Positions 24,873-33,314 of a stretch of DNA of 61,290 nt are shown here, piece after piece. The position numbers were made by a program, and so were the translations under genes. The notes beneath the pieces are model-generated. The model was not told the origin of the DNA. It saw only the letters and a list, made by a program, of their open reading frames with translations, and made no database searches. Source of the stretch: Treponema sp. (GTDB lineage: Bacteria > Spirochaetota > Spirochaetia > Treponematales > Treponemataceae); NCBI GenBank assembly GCA_017616165.1, contig JAFZYR010000024.1, forward strand, positions 1-61,290, read 5' to 3'. Numbering within the stretch: position 1 is the stretch's first letter; every line of letters begins with the position of its first letter.

Positions 24873-26819
24873 CTACATTCTACACTTCATTTCAAAGCTG
24901 CCGTATAGTTTTTTCTCGTTGAAATTCCAGCCGCAACCGCCGTCAAGAATAAAGCTTGAAAGGCCAATTACAGAAATGTCTGCGCGCAAAAAGCCGCCTG
25001 CTAAGTGGCACAGGCTTTGTGTTCCTTTTGCAAAATCTGCCTGCAGGGTGTAGCAGGCTCCGGCCTTAAACTGGCGCAGAATAAGACATTCTGCAAAGGT
25101 AACGTCCGGCGATTTATTCAGGAAATAAAGCTCGTTTCTGTTTGTAAGCTCAAGGTTTTTGTTTGTAAAGTTGTATCTGGTATAAGCGTATTCGCCAACG
25201 CCTGCGTATTTTGCAAAATTCCAGCAGGATTCAAGGTCAAGCCCAAGACCCGGGGTAAAGCCTGCGCTAAGCTTGTCTACAAAGGCATAAGGCTTTATAA
25301 AAAGATAGGTGTCATCCTCGTGGCCAAAAAGATTTTTAAAGCCTGCGGTAAAAAGCAGACGTTGTGTGTCAAAGGTGTAGCCGGTCTGCCATTCACCGGT
25401 AAATACAAGAGAAGTGCACCATACCGGGAAAAACGACGGCTTAAGGTTTATACCGCCAAAGGCATAAAAGCTGCTGTTTTTAATATCCTTGTAATCAAAC
25501 TTGTAGGAGCCAAGAAATTCTGCACTGAGCAGGCCGGAGGGTTCAAACTGAATAAGTGCATCGGTACAAATGCCGTCAAAGGTAAACGGCTGGTTTGCAC
25601 GCAGCTTGAACGAGGCGCCCGGAATATCAACAAAGGCATCTACGGCAAGACCGTCGCGGTCATAAAGATATGCATCCGGAAAGTCTACCGCACGGAATAC
25701 AGGCCACAGCTTCATACCAGCATAAGGCTCGCTAAGCTTTACCGGAACATTGTGCTGTACGCGTTCAATCTGGCGGTCTACAAGCTCTCCGGTAACTATA
25801 CGCCTTTGCTGCAGCGGTGTATTTTCAGAAAGCTTTTTATGAGGGCAGGACTCAATACTGTCCATTACTGCCATGGCAGAGGTATAACCTGCGGCACAAA
25901 TCTCCTGGCTTTTATGAAAGTCCATAAACGAAAAGTGCTCTACATCATTACGGATAAGAACGGGCTCCATATCAAGAATATCCTTTATGGCAACGCGCTC
26001 TTTTCCTATGGACATGGTGCGGTTCAAAATTACTATAGGATTATTGAAATTCAGATCCTTATCATAAAAGGCGGTAGAAACCATTATGTTGCTTGAAAAA
26101 CGCTGTGCAACCTTAAGGCCCGCAATATCAATAGAACCGCTGTCTATGAGGCTAACCTTTGTTCCGGCATTTGCACCGTCTTCCAGAGTGTAGCGCACCG
26201 GCTCCATAAAGGCACTCATGGCAAAGGCTGCATCCATAATTTTGGCAAAGTCTCCGCTTGCGTGCCAGATCTGGCGTTTTGTATATAAATCTTCGGTTAA
26301 AAGCAGAATAGGAATGGCGCAGTCTTCTATGCGGTGAGACTCTTCTCCCAAAAGCTGATTAAGCAGGGCTTCAAAGCGGCGCACCGAAAGAAGGCCTCCC
26401 CTTAAAGGAAAGACCGGTTCAAAGTAAGAGCTAAGGTTTATCTGGGAAATAATGTCTTCAATCTTTTGAGGAGAAAAACCGTAGGCATACAGCATACCAA
26501 TTACAGCGCCCATGGAATTTGCAACAATAAAGTCCGGAACAATGTCGTTTTCTTCCATTGCCCGCAAAACGCCGGTGTGGCAAAAGGCTCGTGCAGAACC
26601 ACCGCAAAGCACCAGACACAGAGGTTCGCGGCCTTCTTCATCACGGATTTTCTGGATTTTACTTTCAAAGCTGTCTATACCTTCAAAAAAAGGAACGGTC
26701 TGCAGGGCAAGAGACGACTGTGGATCAATTGCAGTTGGATTCTGGCCAAATAAAAGCCCGCCTGCAGGAAAAACCAAAAGCGAGCATAGGCATGCAAATA
26801 GAAAGAAAACCTTTTTCAT
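24873..26819 (-). CDS. Patatin-like phospholipase with C-terminal beta-barrel-like region
   Basis: A 648-residue exported protein with a signal peptide (about 1-25). Residues about 65-330 form a patatin domain: the oxyanion loop CGGSARAF, the nucleophile elbow NSMG with Ser near 102 (the usual first Gly is Asn), and the dyad Asp in LIDSGS near 226. Residues about 370-648 are rich in amphipathic strands (FKLRANQPFTF, LSAEFLGSYKFDY) and resemble an outer-membrane barrel. The order patatin then barrel recalls type Vd autotransporters (PlpD/FplA), which is inference. TATAAT (26831-26826) ends 6 bases before the ATG with no ribosome-binding site. Confidence 0.85.
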   Translation of the reverse strand: MKKVFFLFACLCSLLVFPAGGLLFGQNPTAIDPQSSLALQTVPFFEGIDSFESKIQKIRDEEGREPLCLVLCGGSARAFCHTGVLRAMEENDIVPDFIVANSMGAVIGMLYAYGFSPQKIEDIISQINLSSYFEPVFPLRGGLLSVRRFEALLNQLLGEESHRIEDCAIPILLLTEDLYTKRQIWHASGDFAKIMDAAFAMSAFMEPVRYTLEDGANAGTKVSLIDSGSIDIAGLKVAQRFSSNIMVSTAFYDKDLNFNNPIVILNRTMSIGKERVAIKDILDMEPVLIRNDVEHFSFMDFHKSQEICAAGYTSAMAVMDSIESCPHKKLSENTPLQQRRIVTGELVDRQIERVQHNVPVKLSEPYAGMKLWPVFRAVDFPDAYLYDRDGLAVDAFVDIPGASFKLRANQPFTFDGICTDALIQFEPSGLLSAEFLGSYKFDYKDIKNSSFYAFGGINLKPSFFPVWCTSLVFTGEWQTGYTFDTQRLLFTAGFKNLFGHEDDTYLFIKPYAFVDKLSAGFTPGLGLDLESCWNFAKYAGVGEYAYTRYNFTNKNLELTNRNELYFLNKSPDVTFAECLILRQFKAGACYTLQADFAKGTQSLCHLAGGFLRADISVIGLSSFILDGGCGWNFNEKKLYGSFEMKCRM

Positions 26820-26864
26820 AACAATATTATAACATAGGAATAGAAAAAACTGTTACAAATTGTT

Positions 26865-27629
26865 TTAGAATTCAACCTTGATGCCGGCGCTTATCATAAG
26901 GGCATCAAAGGACTTATCGGTAATTGCAGAGATTGGGAAGAAAACAGCAAGCTCAGGACCGTACTTGGTTTTTCCGTAGTAGAACAGCCAGTCAATTCCG
27001 GCAGAAAGATACAGGAAGCGCACGTTTTTATAAAACCATTTGTTCATGTAGTCTACATCGGTTTTTATAGTGCCTGTGGTACCTGCCTGTGCCGGGTCTA
27101 CGTTGATTGGAGGCATGGCAAAACGGAAAAGTCCTGCAACTCCGGCAAGAATACTCCAGCTGAATTTATTTTTATAGTTGAGCTTAAAAACGATAGGCAG
27201 ATTTACAAGAAAGTTTAAGGTAAGACTGGTTCGGTTTTCAATTTCGGCAGGAAGTACAAGCTCACCGTAAACCAGATTATAGCCCGGGAAAAAGCGCAGG
27301 GTAGGCTGAAACGAAATTGCAGTATAGTTTGGAATGGAAAGACCAAAGTACAGCGGGAAGGTTATTGGAGACGGAGCACTAATAAACTTGCCCGAAGAGT
27401 CTTTGACATGGGTGTTTATGCTTACAATTGGTGCAACGCCAAAAACAAAGTCCAGACGGTTGATGGCACTCTGACTTTGAATAAGCTCTTCTACTTCGGT
27501 AACGGTCATGTTCTGTTCGTCAACATAATCCTTTTCCGATTCCGGGATTAATTCCGGTTCTGCTTCCTGAGCAAAAAGGAAGGAGCATGAGAATAAAATT
27601 GCTGTAAGTAAAAAAAGGAACCTTTTCAT
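26865..27629 (-). CDS. Predicted outer-membrane protein
   Basis: A 254-residue protein with a cleavable signal peptide (about 1-20, ending LFAQ). A short acidic, helical stretch (about 30-55, VTEVEELIQSQSA) is followed by alternating hydrophobic strands and a C-terminal Phe (GIKVEF), as in beta-barrel proteins. It follows the 27641 lipoprotein gene after 11 bases on the same strand and shares its operon. I do not recognise a family. A porin-like or structural role is only a guess. Confidence 0.78.
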   Translation of the reverse strand: MKRFLFLLTAILFSCSFLFAQEAEPELIPESEKDYVDEQNMTVTEVEELIQSQSAINRLDFVFGVAPIVSINTHVKDSSGKFISAPSPITFPLYFGLSIPNYTAISFQPTLRFFPGYNLVYGELVLPAEIENRTSLTLNFLVNLPIVFKLNYKNKFSWSILAGVAGLFRFAMPPINVDPAQAGTTGTIKTDVDYMNKWFYKNVRFLYLSAGIDWLFYYGKTKYGPELAVFFPISAITDKSFDALMISAGIKVEF

Positions 27630-27640
27630 TTTATCTAACT

Positions 27641-28813
27641 CTACCTTACCTTGCGGTATAGGGTTGAATCAAGGTCTACGCTCAAAAATCCGCTTCGTTT
27701 TATTTTATAAAAATCTGTTTCTTCCCAGGCTGCATAAAGGGTTGTACCGCTTATGACAAAGTCGGAATAAATATAGCCGTTATCAAGCTTTGGAAGTCTT
27801 ATGGCAACAGGTTTACCGCCGCGTAAAATGTGTTTACCAGGCAGCGCGCCTTCTATAAAAAGTGTACCGTCTTCAAACAGCGCGGCGCTCCAGCTTTGAG
27901 AAATTATTGCCTTGGCATTGAGCTCTGTTTCCATAGAACCCGGGGCTTCGTTCTGGTACATTACCGAAGAGCCTCCACCTGCAGATTTTACCTCAAGCAC
28001 AAAAGGAATATCCGGTGAAAAGCCTGCAAGCATATCCTGAATGCGCTTAGGTGCAGCTTTGTAATCCTTTATGCTCATGGCACTGCGGAATTCATCTGCG
28101 CTTGACGGCCTTACGTTTATGAGACTGTCTGCAGTTACCGGCGAAATTGAAAGCAGCGGGGCTCCCAGAGAAAATTTGATGTACGAAAAGTTGATTTTTT
28201 CATCAATGTTTTTGAGACAGCAGAACCAGTCCTTTCCGTCCCAGAAAAAGTCGGTTACCTGGCAATACGGTTCGTCTGTAAGGTTTGTGCTGTTGATGAT
28301 CGGGTATGAGATTTTGGCTTCGTCATCAAACTGAACAAGAAAAAGCTGCTCCTGGTGCGAAAGCTGCTGTGAGCTTTGATTAAAGAACGAGCTTTTATAT
28401 ACAGAAAAAACCGGTGTGTCGTTCATAAAAACAAGGTTTCCGGCGGAGCGGTCCTGAAAAACTGAAATATCCTTGGCTATAGAAATATTGTTGCCTTCAA
28501 AGCAAAGCACTCCAAGGCGGTTTACCAGGGCATAGGCCTTTTGAGAGCTTCCTGTAACGGCAGCTGCATTGTTGGCACAGGCTATGCGCACGGCTTCGGT
28601 GTAGGGCTGTGTCTTAGAAAGTGGTGTGTTTCTGGGATTATCTACCTGGGCAAAGCCGTCGGTCGTAAAATAATACCAGGCGTGATCGCCCTTATGCTGC
28701 AGCTGAATAACTTCCAGCGTGTTGTTTGAGTCTGTTTTAGCCTTTTTTTTACAGCCTGTGCACAAAACAAGGGTGCCAAGGCAGGCTGTCATTATCAATA
28801 AAAATTTTCTCAT
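27641..28813 (-). CDS. Hypothetical lipoprotein
   Basis: A 390-residue protein with a lipoprotein signal peptide (lipobox LCTGC, Cys21), then Lys-rich KKKAK. The chain alternates strands and loops with aromatic pairs (WYYFTTDGFAQ, DFFWDGKDWFCC), reminiscent of a beta-propeller, but I see no assigned repeat. I use the ATG at 28813, because only from there is the signal peptide normal. Its ATGA overlap with the stop of the upstream 28810 gene shows translational coupling. Function unknown; exported and membrane anchored. Confidence 0.8.
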   Translation of the reverse strand: MRKFLLIMTACLGTLVLCTGCKKKAKTDSNNTLEVIQLQHKGDHAWYYFTTDGFAQVDNPRNTPLSKTQPYTEAVRIACANNAAAVTGSSQKAYALVNRLGVLCFEGNNISIAKDISVFQDRSAGNLVFMNDTPVFSVYKSSFFNQSSQQLSHQEQLFLVQFDDEAKISYPIINSTNLTDEPYCQVTDFFWDGKDWFCCLKNIDEKINFSYIKFSLGAPLLSISPVTADSLINVRPSSADEFRSAMSIKDYKAAPKRIQDMLAGFSPDIPFVLEVKSAGGGSSVMYQNEAPGSMETELNAKAIISQSWSAALFEDGTLFIEGALPGKHILRGGKPVAIRLPKLDNGYIYSDFVISGTTLYAAWEETDFYKIKRSGFLSVDLDSTLYRKVR

Positions 28814-29628
28814 ATCCCTTCTGTAAATATCGGCATAGAAATAAAGTCCATTGACAGATTTTTTAGTGAAGTACCGCAAACTATAACCCCGGTTTTGCAG
28901 GTGCTGTCTGCCAGCATAAACAGACTTGGAATGCCCTTTTTTATGCTGATTTGTGCCGGTGTTTCGTCCGGTGGCCCCTGATTTTGAGGTACATAAGAAG
29001 AAAATACAGGAAAATCAAGCTCAAATGCAAGAGTCCCCGAGTTGTTGAGCTTAGTTGCCGTAAAATTGTGATACGCAATGGCCTGTAGCACCTCGCTGGA
29101 ATCTAAAAGCCAGGGGTTGTAGGTGGCGCTCTGATTCTGCTGCTTTTGTTCCAGCACGTTTATAAAGCGTTCCCAGTTAAAACGCAAGAGGTACGACTGA
29201 CTGGCGGCAGCCTTGAGGGTTTTCATGGTTACTGCAGCATAGCCGCCGCTCCAGGTAACAGTGCTGCTGTAGGGGTAGATTGTCCCTGCACATTTGAAAA
29301 AGCCTCCTGCCAGGCTTTGAGGGCTTGCACACACGTAAAAGGGCTCGTTCTTTTTGAGGTGCAGGGTAAAGCTTTTTGCATCCGGCGGCAGGGATAAGGT
29401 TTGAGCGCGGGTTTTGTCCGTGCCGCTGTCGCCTGCGATGGTCCAGCCTTGCAGGGCAGGAAGGCTTGCAGGCCACTGGGGCAGAGTAAAGGTAACAGCT
29501 TCGTACTCGTAGCTTTGCAGATGTGTTGCAAGCGAGCACGAACACAACGAATTGGGCACGCTAAGGTAGATTGCGGCCCAGACCAGAGTATGGCACACAG
29601 CCATTAATAATACAGTATGTTTTTTCAT
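28810..29628 (-). CDS. Hypothetical exported protein
   Basis: A 272-residue protein with an N-terminal signal sequence or anchor (about residues 1-28). The mature region has several Trp and Cys residues and no motif I recognise. It is the first gene of a three-gene minus-strand unit (this gene, the 27641 lipoprotein, the 26865 barrel-like protein); its TGA overlaps the next ATG. TAATAC (29640-29635) ends 6 bases before the ATG and no ribosome-binding site is seen. Function unknown. Confidence 0.78.
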   Translation of the reverse strand: MKKHTVLLMAVCHTLVWAAIYLSVPNSLCSCSLATHLQSYEYEAVTFTLPQWPASLPALQGWTIAGDSGTDKTRAQTLSLPPDAKSFTLHLKKNEPFYVCASPQSLAGGFFKCAGTIYPYSSTVTWSGGYAAVTMKTLKAAASQSYLLRFNWERFINVLEQKQQNQSATYNPWLLDSSEVLQAIAYHNFTATKLNNSGTLAFELDFPVFSSYVPQNQGPPDETPAQISIKKGIPSLFMLADSTCKTGVIVCGTSLKNLSMDFISMPIFTEGI

Positions 29629-29703
29629 ACTATAGTATTAGAAAAAAAACGGGGTTTATTACAAAAATTAGGGATTTTTTTTTAAAAATGTGAATTTTTT
29701 TAT

Positions 29704-29790
29704 GGATTGCTTCGCCTACGGCTCGCAATGACGGTCATCGCGAGCGGGTCGTGGCAATGACGGTCATCGCGAGCGGGGCGTGGCTATCTA
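29704..29790. repeat. Family A repeat cluster with tandem 29-30-base units
   Basis: One inverted copy (GGATTGCTTCGC...GCTCGCAATGAC) is followed by two near-identical direct units, GACGGTCATCGCGAGCGGG(T/G)CGTGGC(A/T)AT. The cluster ends at the stop codon of rnhA. The 29629-29787 gap holds nothing else I can name. Confidence 0.85.
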
Positions 29791-30240
29791 TGACTTAAAC
29801 TTATGTATCTCTTTCTGACACAGACTATCGCACAGCTCATTATACTCCACACCGGCGTGGCCCTTTACCCAATTCCAGGTAACGTCCAGGGCGGCATTGA
29901 GCTCGTCCAGCTGCATCCACAGGTCCTGATTTTTTACAGGCTTTTTATCTGCGGTTTTCCAGCCCTTGGCCTTCCAGGAGTGAATCCACTGGGTAATGCC
30001 GTTTTTTACATACTGGCTGTCGATGTTTACTGTGATGTGGCGGCCCGCAAAGGCAGGTGTGTTCTTTACTACAGAAAGTGCTGCTATGGCAGCGCTAAGC
30101 TCCATCTTGTTGTTGGTGGTCATTGCTTCGCCACCGCTCAGGCTTTTTACTACGCCGTCGGCAATAACAACAATGCCCCAGCCACCAGGGCCAGGGTTTC
30201 CAGAGCAGCCACCGTCTGTATAGATTATGATATCGTCCAT
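29788..30240 (-). CDS. rnhA: Ribonuclease HI
   Basis: A 150-residue enzyme that cuts the RNA strand of RNA-DNA hybrids using two metal ions. The active-site residues are visible: Asp in IYTDGGCSGNPG (near 8), Glu in MELSAAI (near 47), Asp in VNIDSQYVKNG (near 72) and the C-terminal acidic site near EYNELCD. Length and order are standard for bacterial RNase HI. It is the last gene after hisG and hisB on the minus strand, separated from hisB by 54 bases that contain half a family B repeat. Confidence 0.96.
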   Translation of the reverse strand: MDDIIIYTDGGCSGNPGPGGWGIVVIADGVVKSLSGGEAMTTNNKMELSAAIAALSVVKNTPAFAGRHITVNIDSQYVKNGITQWIHSWKAKGWKTADKKPVKNQDLWMQLDELNAALDVTWNWVKGHAGVEYNELCDSLCQKEIHKFKS

Positions 30241-30263
30241 GAACTTAGCACCTCTTGTATAAA

Positions 30264-30290
30264 GGACCCTTCGAGAGCCTCAGGGACCCC
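30264..30290. repeat. Family B repeat, single arm
   Basis: GGACCCTTCGAGAGCCTCAG... begins at 30264. It is one arm only, between rnhA and hisB, in the same orientation as the copy at 30939-30964 on the other side of hisB. Confidence 0.85.
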
Positions 30291-30294
30291 AAAA

Positions 30295-30912
30295 CTATAC
30301 TAATACGCCCTTTGTAGAAGGAATGGCTCCACCGCGGCGGACGTCAATGCTTACAGCTTCGCGGATGGCACGACTAACTGCCTTAAAGGCAGCTTCTATT
30401 TTGTGGTGGTCGCTGCGGCCACGGATTGTGTCTATGTGTAAGTTGCACTGTGCAGCATTTACAAAGCCCTGCCAGAAGTCTTCAAAGCAGTCTGTCTGGA
30501 AGGAAGCTTCTTTTCCGTCTTCTCCAATTGAAACAAGAGGAATACCTGTGAGCTTGGTGTCGTTTACAAGATAGGCACGGCCGCCAAAATCAACTGCTGC
30601 CTGAACAAGAGACTCATCCATTGGATAGATAAAAAAGCCTGCACGGTAGATTCCGGCACAATCGCCAAGAGCTTTTTTAAAGCATTCGCCAAGAACAATG
30701 CCGGTATCTTCTATTGTGTGGTGCTGGTCTACATTAAGGTCGCCCTTAATTGTACCTGTAAGGTCAAAAAGTCCGTGCTTGCAGAACGAACGCAGCATGT
30801 GGTCAAAAAAGCCGATCGAGTTTTTAACATCGCACTTGCCGGTTCCGTCAAGATTGAGGGTGAGAGAAATCTGGGTTTCTCCAGTCTTTCGTTCAACAGA
30901 AGCAGTTCTCAT
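30295..30912 (-). CDS. hisB: Imidazoleglycerol-phosphate dehydratase
   Basis: HisB dehydratase, 205 residues, step six of histidine biosynthesis, a manganese enzyme. The paired metal motifs HHTIEDTG (near residue 66) and DHHKIEAAFKA (near 170) are present. It is the monofunctional form, without the phosphatase domain found in enterobacteria. A GGAG lies just before the ATG. It follows hisG on the same strand after 65 bases; no other his genes are in the window. Single family B repeat arms lie on both sides. Confidence 0.97.
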   Translation of the reverse strand: MRTASVERKTGETQISLTLNLDGTGKCDVKNSIGFFDHMLRSFCKHGLFDLTGTIKGDLNVDQHHTIEDTGIVLGECFKKALGDCAGIYRAGFFIYPMDESLVQAAVDFGGRAYLVNDTKLTGIPLVSIGEDGKEASFQTDCFEDFWQGFVNAAQCNLHIDTIRGRSDHHKIEAAFKAVSRAIREAVSIDVRRGGAIPSTKGVLV

Positions 30913-30938
30913 GTTTATCCTCCAGTATTTGTTCTTAT

Positions 30939-30964
30939 GCCCCTTCGAGTGCCTCAGGGACCCC
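30939..30964. repeat. Family B repeat, single arm
   Basis: GCCCCTTCGAGTGCCTCAGG... at 30939-30964, between hisG and hisB. It is a direct copy of the arm at 30264-30290. Confidence 0.85.
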
Positions 30965-30977
30965 GTGCAACCTATGG

Positions 30978-31850
30978 TTACAGCATTACTTTGCGCAATT
31001 CATATTCAACTATGTCACTAGCACCAAGACTCTGAAGCTTTGGAAGCAGGGTTGGCACCTCAGACTTTTTAACTGCAATTTTTACTGCAAAGCCGTCGTC
31101 GTTGAACAGCGGAGAAACAGTAGGGCTCTTCATTGCAGGAATGCCCTTTATAAGCTGGTCAAAATCTGCCTTGGAAACATTCATTTCGAGCATTACGCGG
31201 TTGCGTGCGTTCAAAACGGTTTCAAACAGCATCTTGAGCTCCATAATCTTCTGTTTTTTGGCAGGATCTTCCATTGCCTTGCGCGAAGCATACATTCTTG
31301 TAGAGCTTTCCATAAGGGTGTCTACAATCTTAAGACGGTTTGCGCGGAGAGATGATCCGGTCGAAGTATTATCAATCAAAATCTGGGCGATTGAATCCTC
31401 TGTGTCCTGAACAAAGCCTTCGCTGGTTCCCCAGGTGCGGAAAATTGAACCGTCAATCTTTTTATCTTCTACCCATTTGCGGCTCAAAGCCTGATATTCT
31501 GTTGCAATTGTAACCGGGCTCTTCAAAAGTGTGTCCAGGTCCTTTGTATCTGGAATTGCAGCAACAATGCGTACCGGGTCAAAGCCAAGGTCCATAATTT
31601 CTACAACCTCGTCTTGTACACCGTTTTCGTAAACCCAGTCCTTACCGCTAAAGCCCAGGTCTGCCTTGTTTTTTGCAAGCAAAAGGCTGGTAATCTGTGG
31701 TTTTACAACCTGAAAAGCCAGGTCTTCCTGATTTGTAGTTGGGAAATATGTTCTGTCGGGCAAAGAAATAGAAATGCCCACGTCACTCAAGAGTTCATAT
31801 ACTGATTCATAAATGCGGCCCTTGGCCAGTAAAATCTTTAATTTTTCCAT
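30978..31850 (-). CDS. hisG: ATP phosphoribosyltransferase, long form
   Basis: First enzyme of histidine biosynthesis, joining ATP and PRPP. The predicted 290 residues include the catalytic domains (KILLAKGRIYESV at the N-terminus) and the C-terminal regulatory domain (DGFAVKIAVKKSEVPTLLPK), so it is the long HisG type that does not need HisZ and is usually feedback-inhibited by histidine. I start at the ATG at 31850; the open frame runs 51 codons further but would enter the divergent GH5 promoter. No ribosome-binding site is seen. TAAAAT at 31863-31858 ends 7 bases before the start, so it looks leaderless. Confidence 0.95.
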   Translation of the reverse strand: MEKLKILLAKGRIYESVYELLSDVGISISLPDRTYFPTTNQEDLAFQVVKPQITSLLLAKNKADLGFSGKDWVYENGVQDEVVEIMDLGFDPVRIVAAIPDTKDLDTLLKSPVTIATEYQALSRKWVEDKKIDGSIFRTWGTSEGFVQDTEDSIAQILIDNTSTGSSLRANRLKIVDTLMESSTRMYASRKAMEDPAKKQKIMELKMLFETVLNARNRVMLEMNVSKADFDQLIKGIPAMKSPTVSPLFNDDGFAVKIAVKKSEVPTLLPKLQSLGASDIVEYELRKVML

Positions 31851-31929
31851 AGAAGTTATTTTATAAAAGAATGAAGATATTTTCAATAATATGGAAAAAT
31901 TATAGTATATTATATATAAGGACATAACT

Positions 31930-33225
31930 ATGAAAAAACTGATATTCAGCTGTTTACTTATTATTTCTGCGGCCCTGCTTTTGAGCTGCAAACCCAAAAT
32001 CACAACTCAGCCCGTCATCCCCGAGCCAACCCCTGCTGCTCCCGTAACTGATGACAGCGTTTTTACCAAAGAATTTCTTTTTGATGACTCAATTGCCATA
32101 AAGGATACAGGCAGCGTCACCTTTGGCAATATTACCGGCACTGAATTAACTGCTGAAATGCAGGTTGGCTGGAACCTCGGAAATACCTTTGATGCAACTG
32201 GCACTACAGGCATGGACAGCGAAACAAGCTGGGGTCAGCCGCGCACAACAAGGGCTATGATAGACGGCCTTGCAGCCAGTGGAATCAAAACAATAAGAAT
32301 TCCGGTGTCGTGGCATAATCACATTACAGACAAAAAAACTTATACAATCAGCCCGGAATGGATGAGCCGCGTAAAGCAGGTGGTGGACTGGGCTATTGAA
32401 GACGGTCTGTATGTAATAATCAATGCGCATCACGACAACTACGAAAAATCTACAAAAATGCTGCGTGGTTCAGGCTACTATCCAAACAGCACAAACCTTG
32501 TAGAGTCACAGCGCTATCTGTACAACATCTGGGGCCAGATTGCTACTGCCTTTAACAACGGCTACGACGAGCATCTTGTTTTTGAAACCATGAACGAGCC
32601 GCGCCTTGCAGGAACCAGCTGCGAATGGTGGTATGACGGAGATTCAAAATGTCAGGATGCAGCCAAATGCTTAAACGAAATGAATCAGACAGCGCTGGAT
32701 GCCATAAGAAGCACCGGCGGAAACAACACAAAACGCTTTGTAATGTGCCCGTCCCTTGCAGCCAGCGAAAATTCGGCTACCAAAACAACATTTAAAATGC
32801 CGCAGGATATTGAAGGTCAGACCGGAAGACTCATTCTTTCTGTTCACGCCTACACTCCGTATTCCTTTGCAATGGAAAGTCCGGGCGAAACTTCCTTTAC
32901 AATGGCACACAGAGAAGAACTTGACAACTTATTCAGCAAGCTCAAGGCAAGATTTATAGACAAGGGCTACCCTGTAATAATTGGTGAATATGGTGCAACC
33001 AACAAAAATAACCTGCAGGACCGCATTGCCTGGTTTGAATATTATGTTTCAAAAGCCAAAAGCAACGGTATTCCATGTATTTTGTGGGATAACGGTGTAT
33101 ATCAGACCAGAACCACCGAAAACGGCGAACCGGACTACAGCGAAGGCTACGGCTATTATGACCGAATTAATCAGCAGTGGTACTTCCCGGGCATTTTGCA
33201 GGCAATGCTGGACGCAAGCGAATAA
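31930..33225 (+). CDS. GH5 endoglucanase lipoprotein
   Basis: Glycoside hydrolase family 5 enzyme, 431 residues, expected to cut beta-1,4-glucans outside the cytoplasm. The lipobox LLSC puts a lipidated Cys near residue 20, followed by a Pro/Thr linker to about 45. The catalytic domain has GWNLGNTFD (near 80), the acid/base Glu in MNEP (E223) and the nucleophile in IIGEYG (E353). The start motif and NEP context recall subfamily 4. AAGGA at 31918-31922 gives a normal ribosome-binding site. Divergent from hisG. Its oligosaccharide products could feed the cellobiose phosphorylase at 47016. Confidence 0.95.
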   Translation: MKKLIFSCLLIISAALLLSCKPKITTQPVIPEPTPAAPVTDDSVFTKEFLFDDSIAIKDTGSVTFGNITGTELTAEMQVGWNLGNTFDATGTTGMDSETSWGQPRTTRAMIDGLAASGIKTIRIPVSWHNHITDKKTYTISPEWMSRVKQVVDWAIEDGLYVIINAHHDNYEKSTKMLRGSGYYPNSTNLVESQRYLYNIWGQIATAFNNGYDEHLVFETMNEPRLAGTSCEWWYDGDSKCQDAAKCLNEMNQTALDAIRSTGGNNTKRFVMCPSLAASENSATKTTFKMPQDIEGQTGRLILSVHAYTPYSFAMESPGETSFTMAHREELDNLFSKLKARFIDKGYPVIIGEYGATNKNNLQDRIAWFEYYVSKAKSNGIPCILWDNGVYQTRTTENGEPDYSEGYGYYDRINQQWYFPGILQAMLDASE

Positions 33226-33252
33226 TCCTGCCTTAGGCAACGGGTTTATCAC

Positions 33253-33281
33253 TTTACGCAAACAAAGTATTTAATTATACT
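33253..33281 (+). promoter_or_regulatory. Promoter of ilvC-clpP-GNAT
   Basis: TTTACG (33253-33258), 17-base spacer, TATACT (33276-33281). The leader would be about 27 bases long, with AGAGG before the ATG at 33315, too short for an amino-acid attenuator or T-box. Confidence 0.6.
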
Positions 33282-33314
33282 AAAGATATTAACATAGAAA
33301 AAAGAGGCATCTAA

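Noticed and set aside
25005..26096. A 363-codon plus-strand open frame
   Set aside because: It is opposite the patatin-like gene, has a shadow-type composition and no ribosome-binding site.
33226..33314. T-box, attenuator or riboswitch before ilvC
   Set aside because: The predicted leader is only about 27 bases and no stem-loop or T-box sequence is visible.
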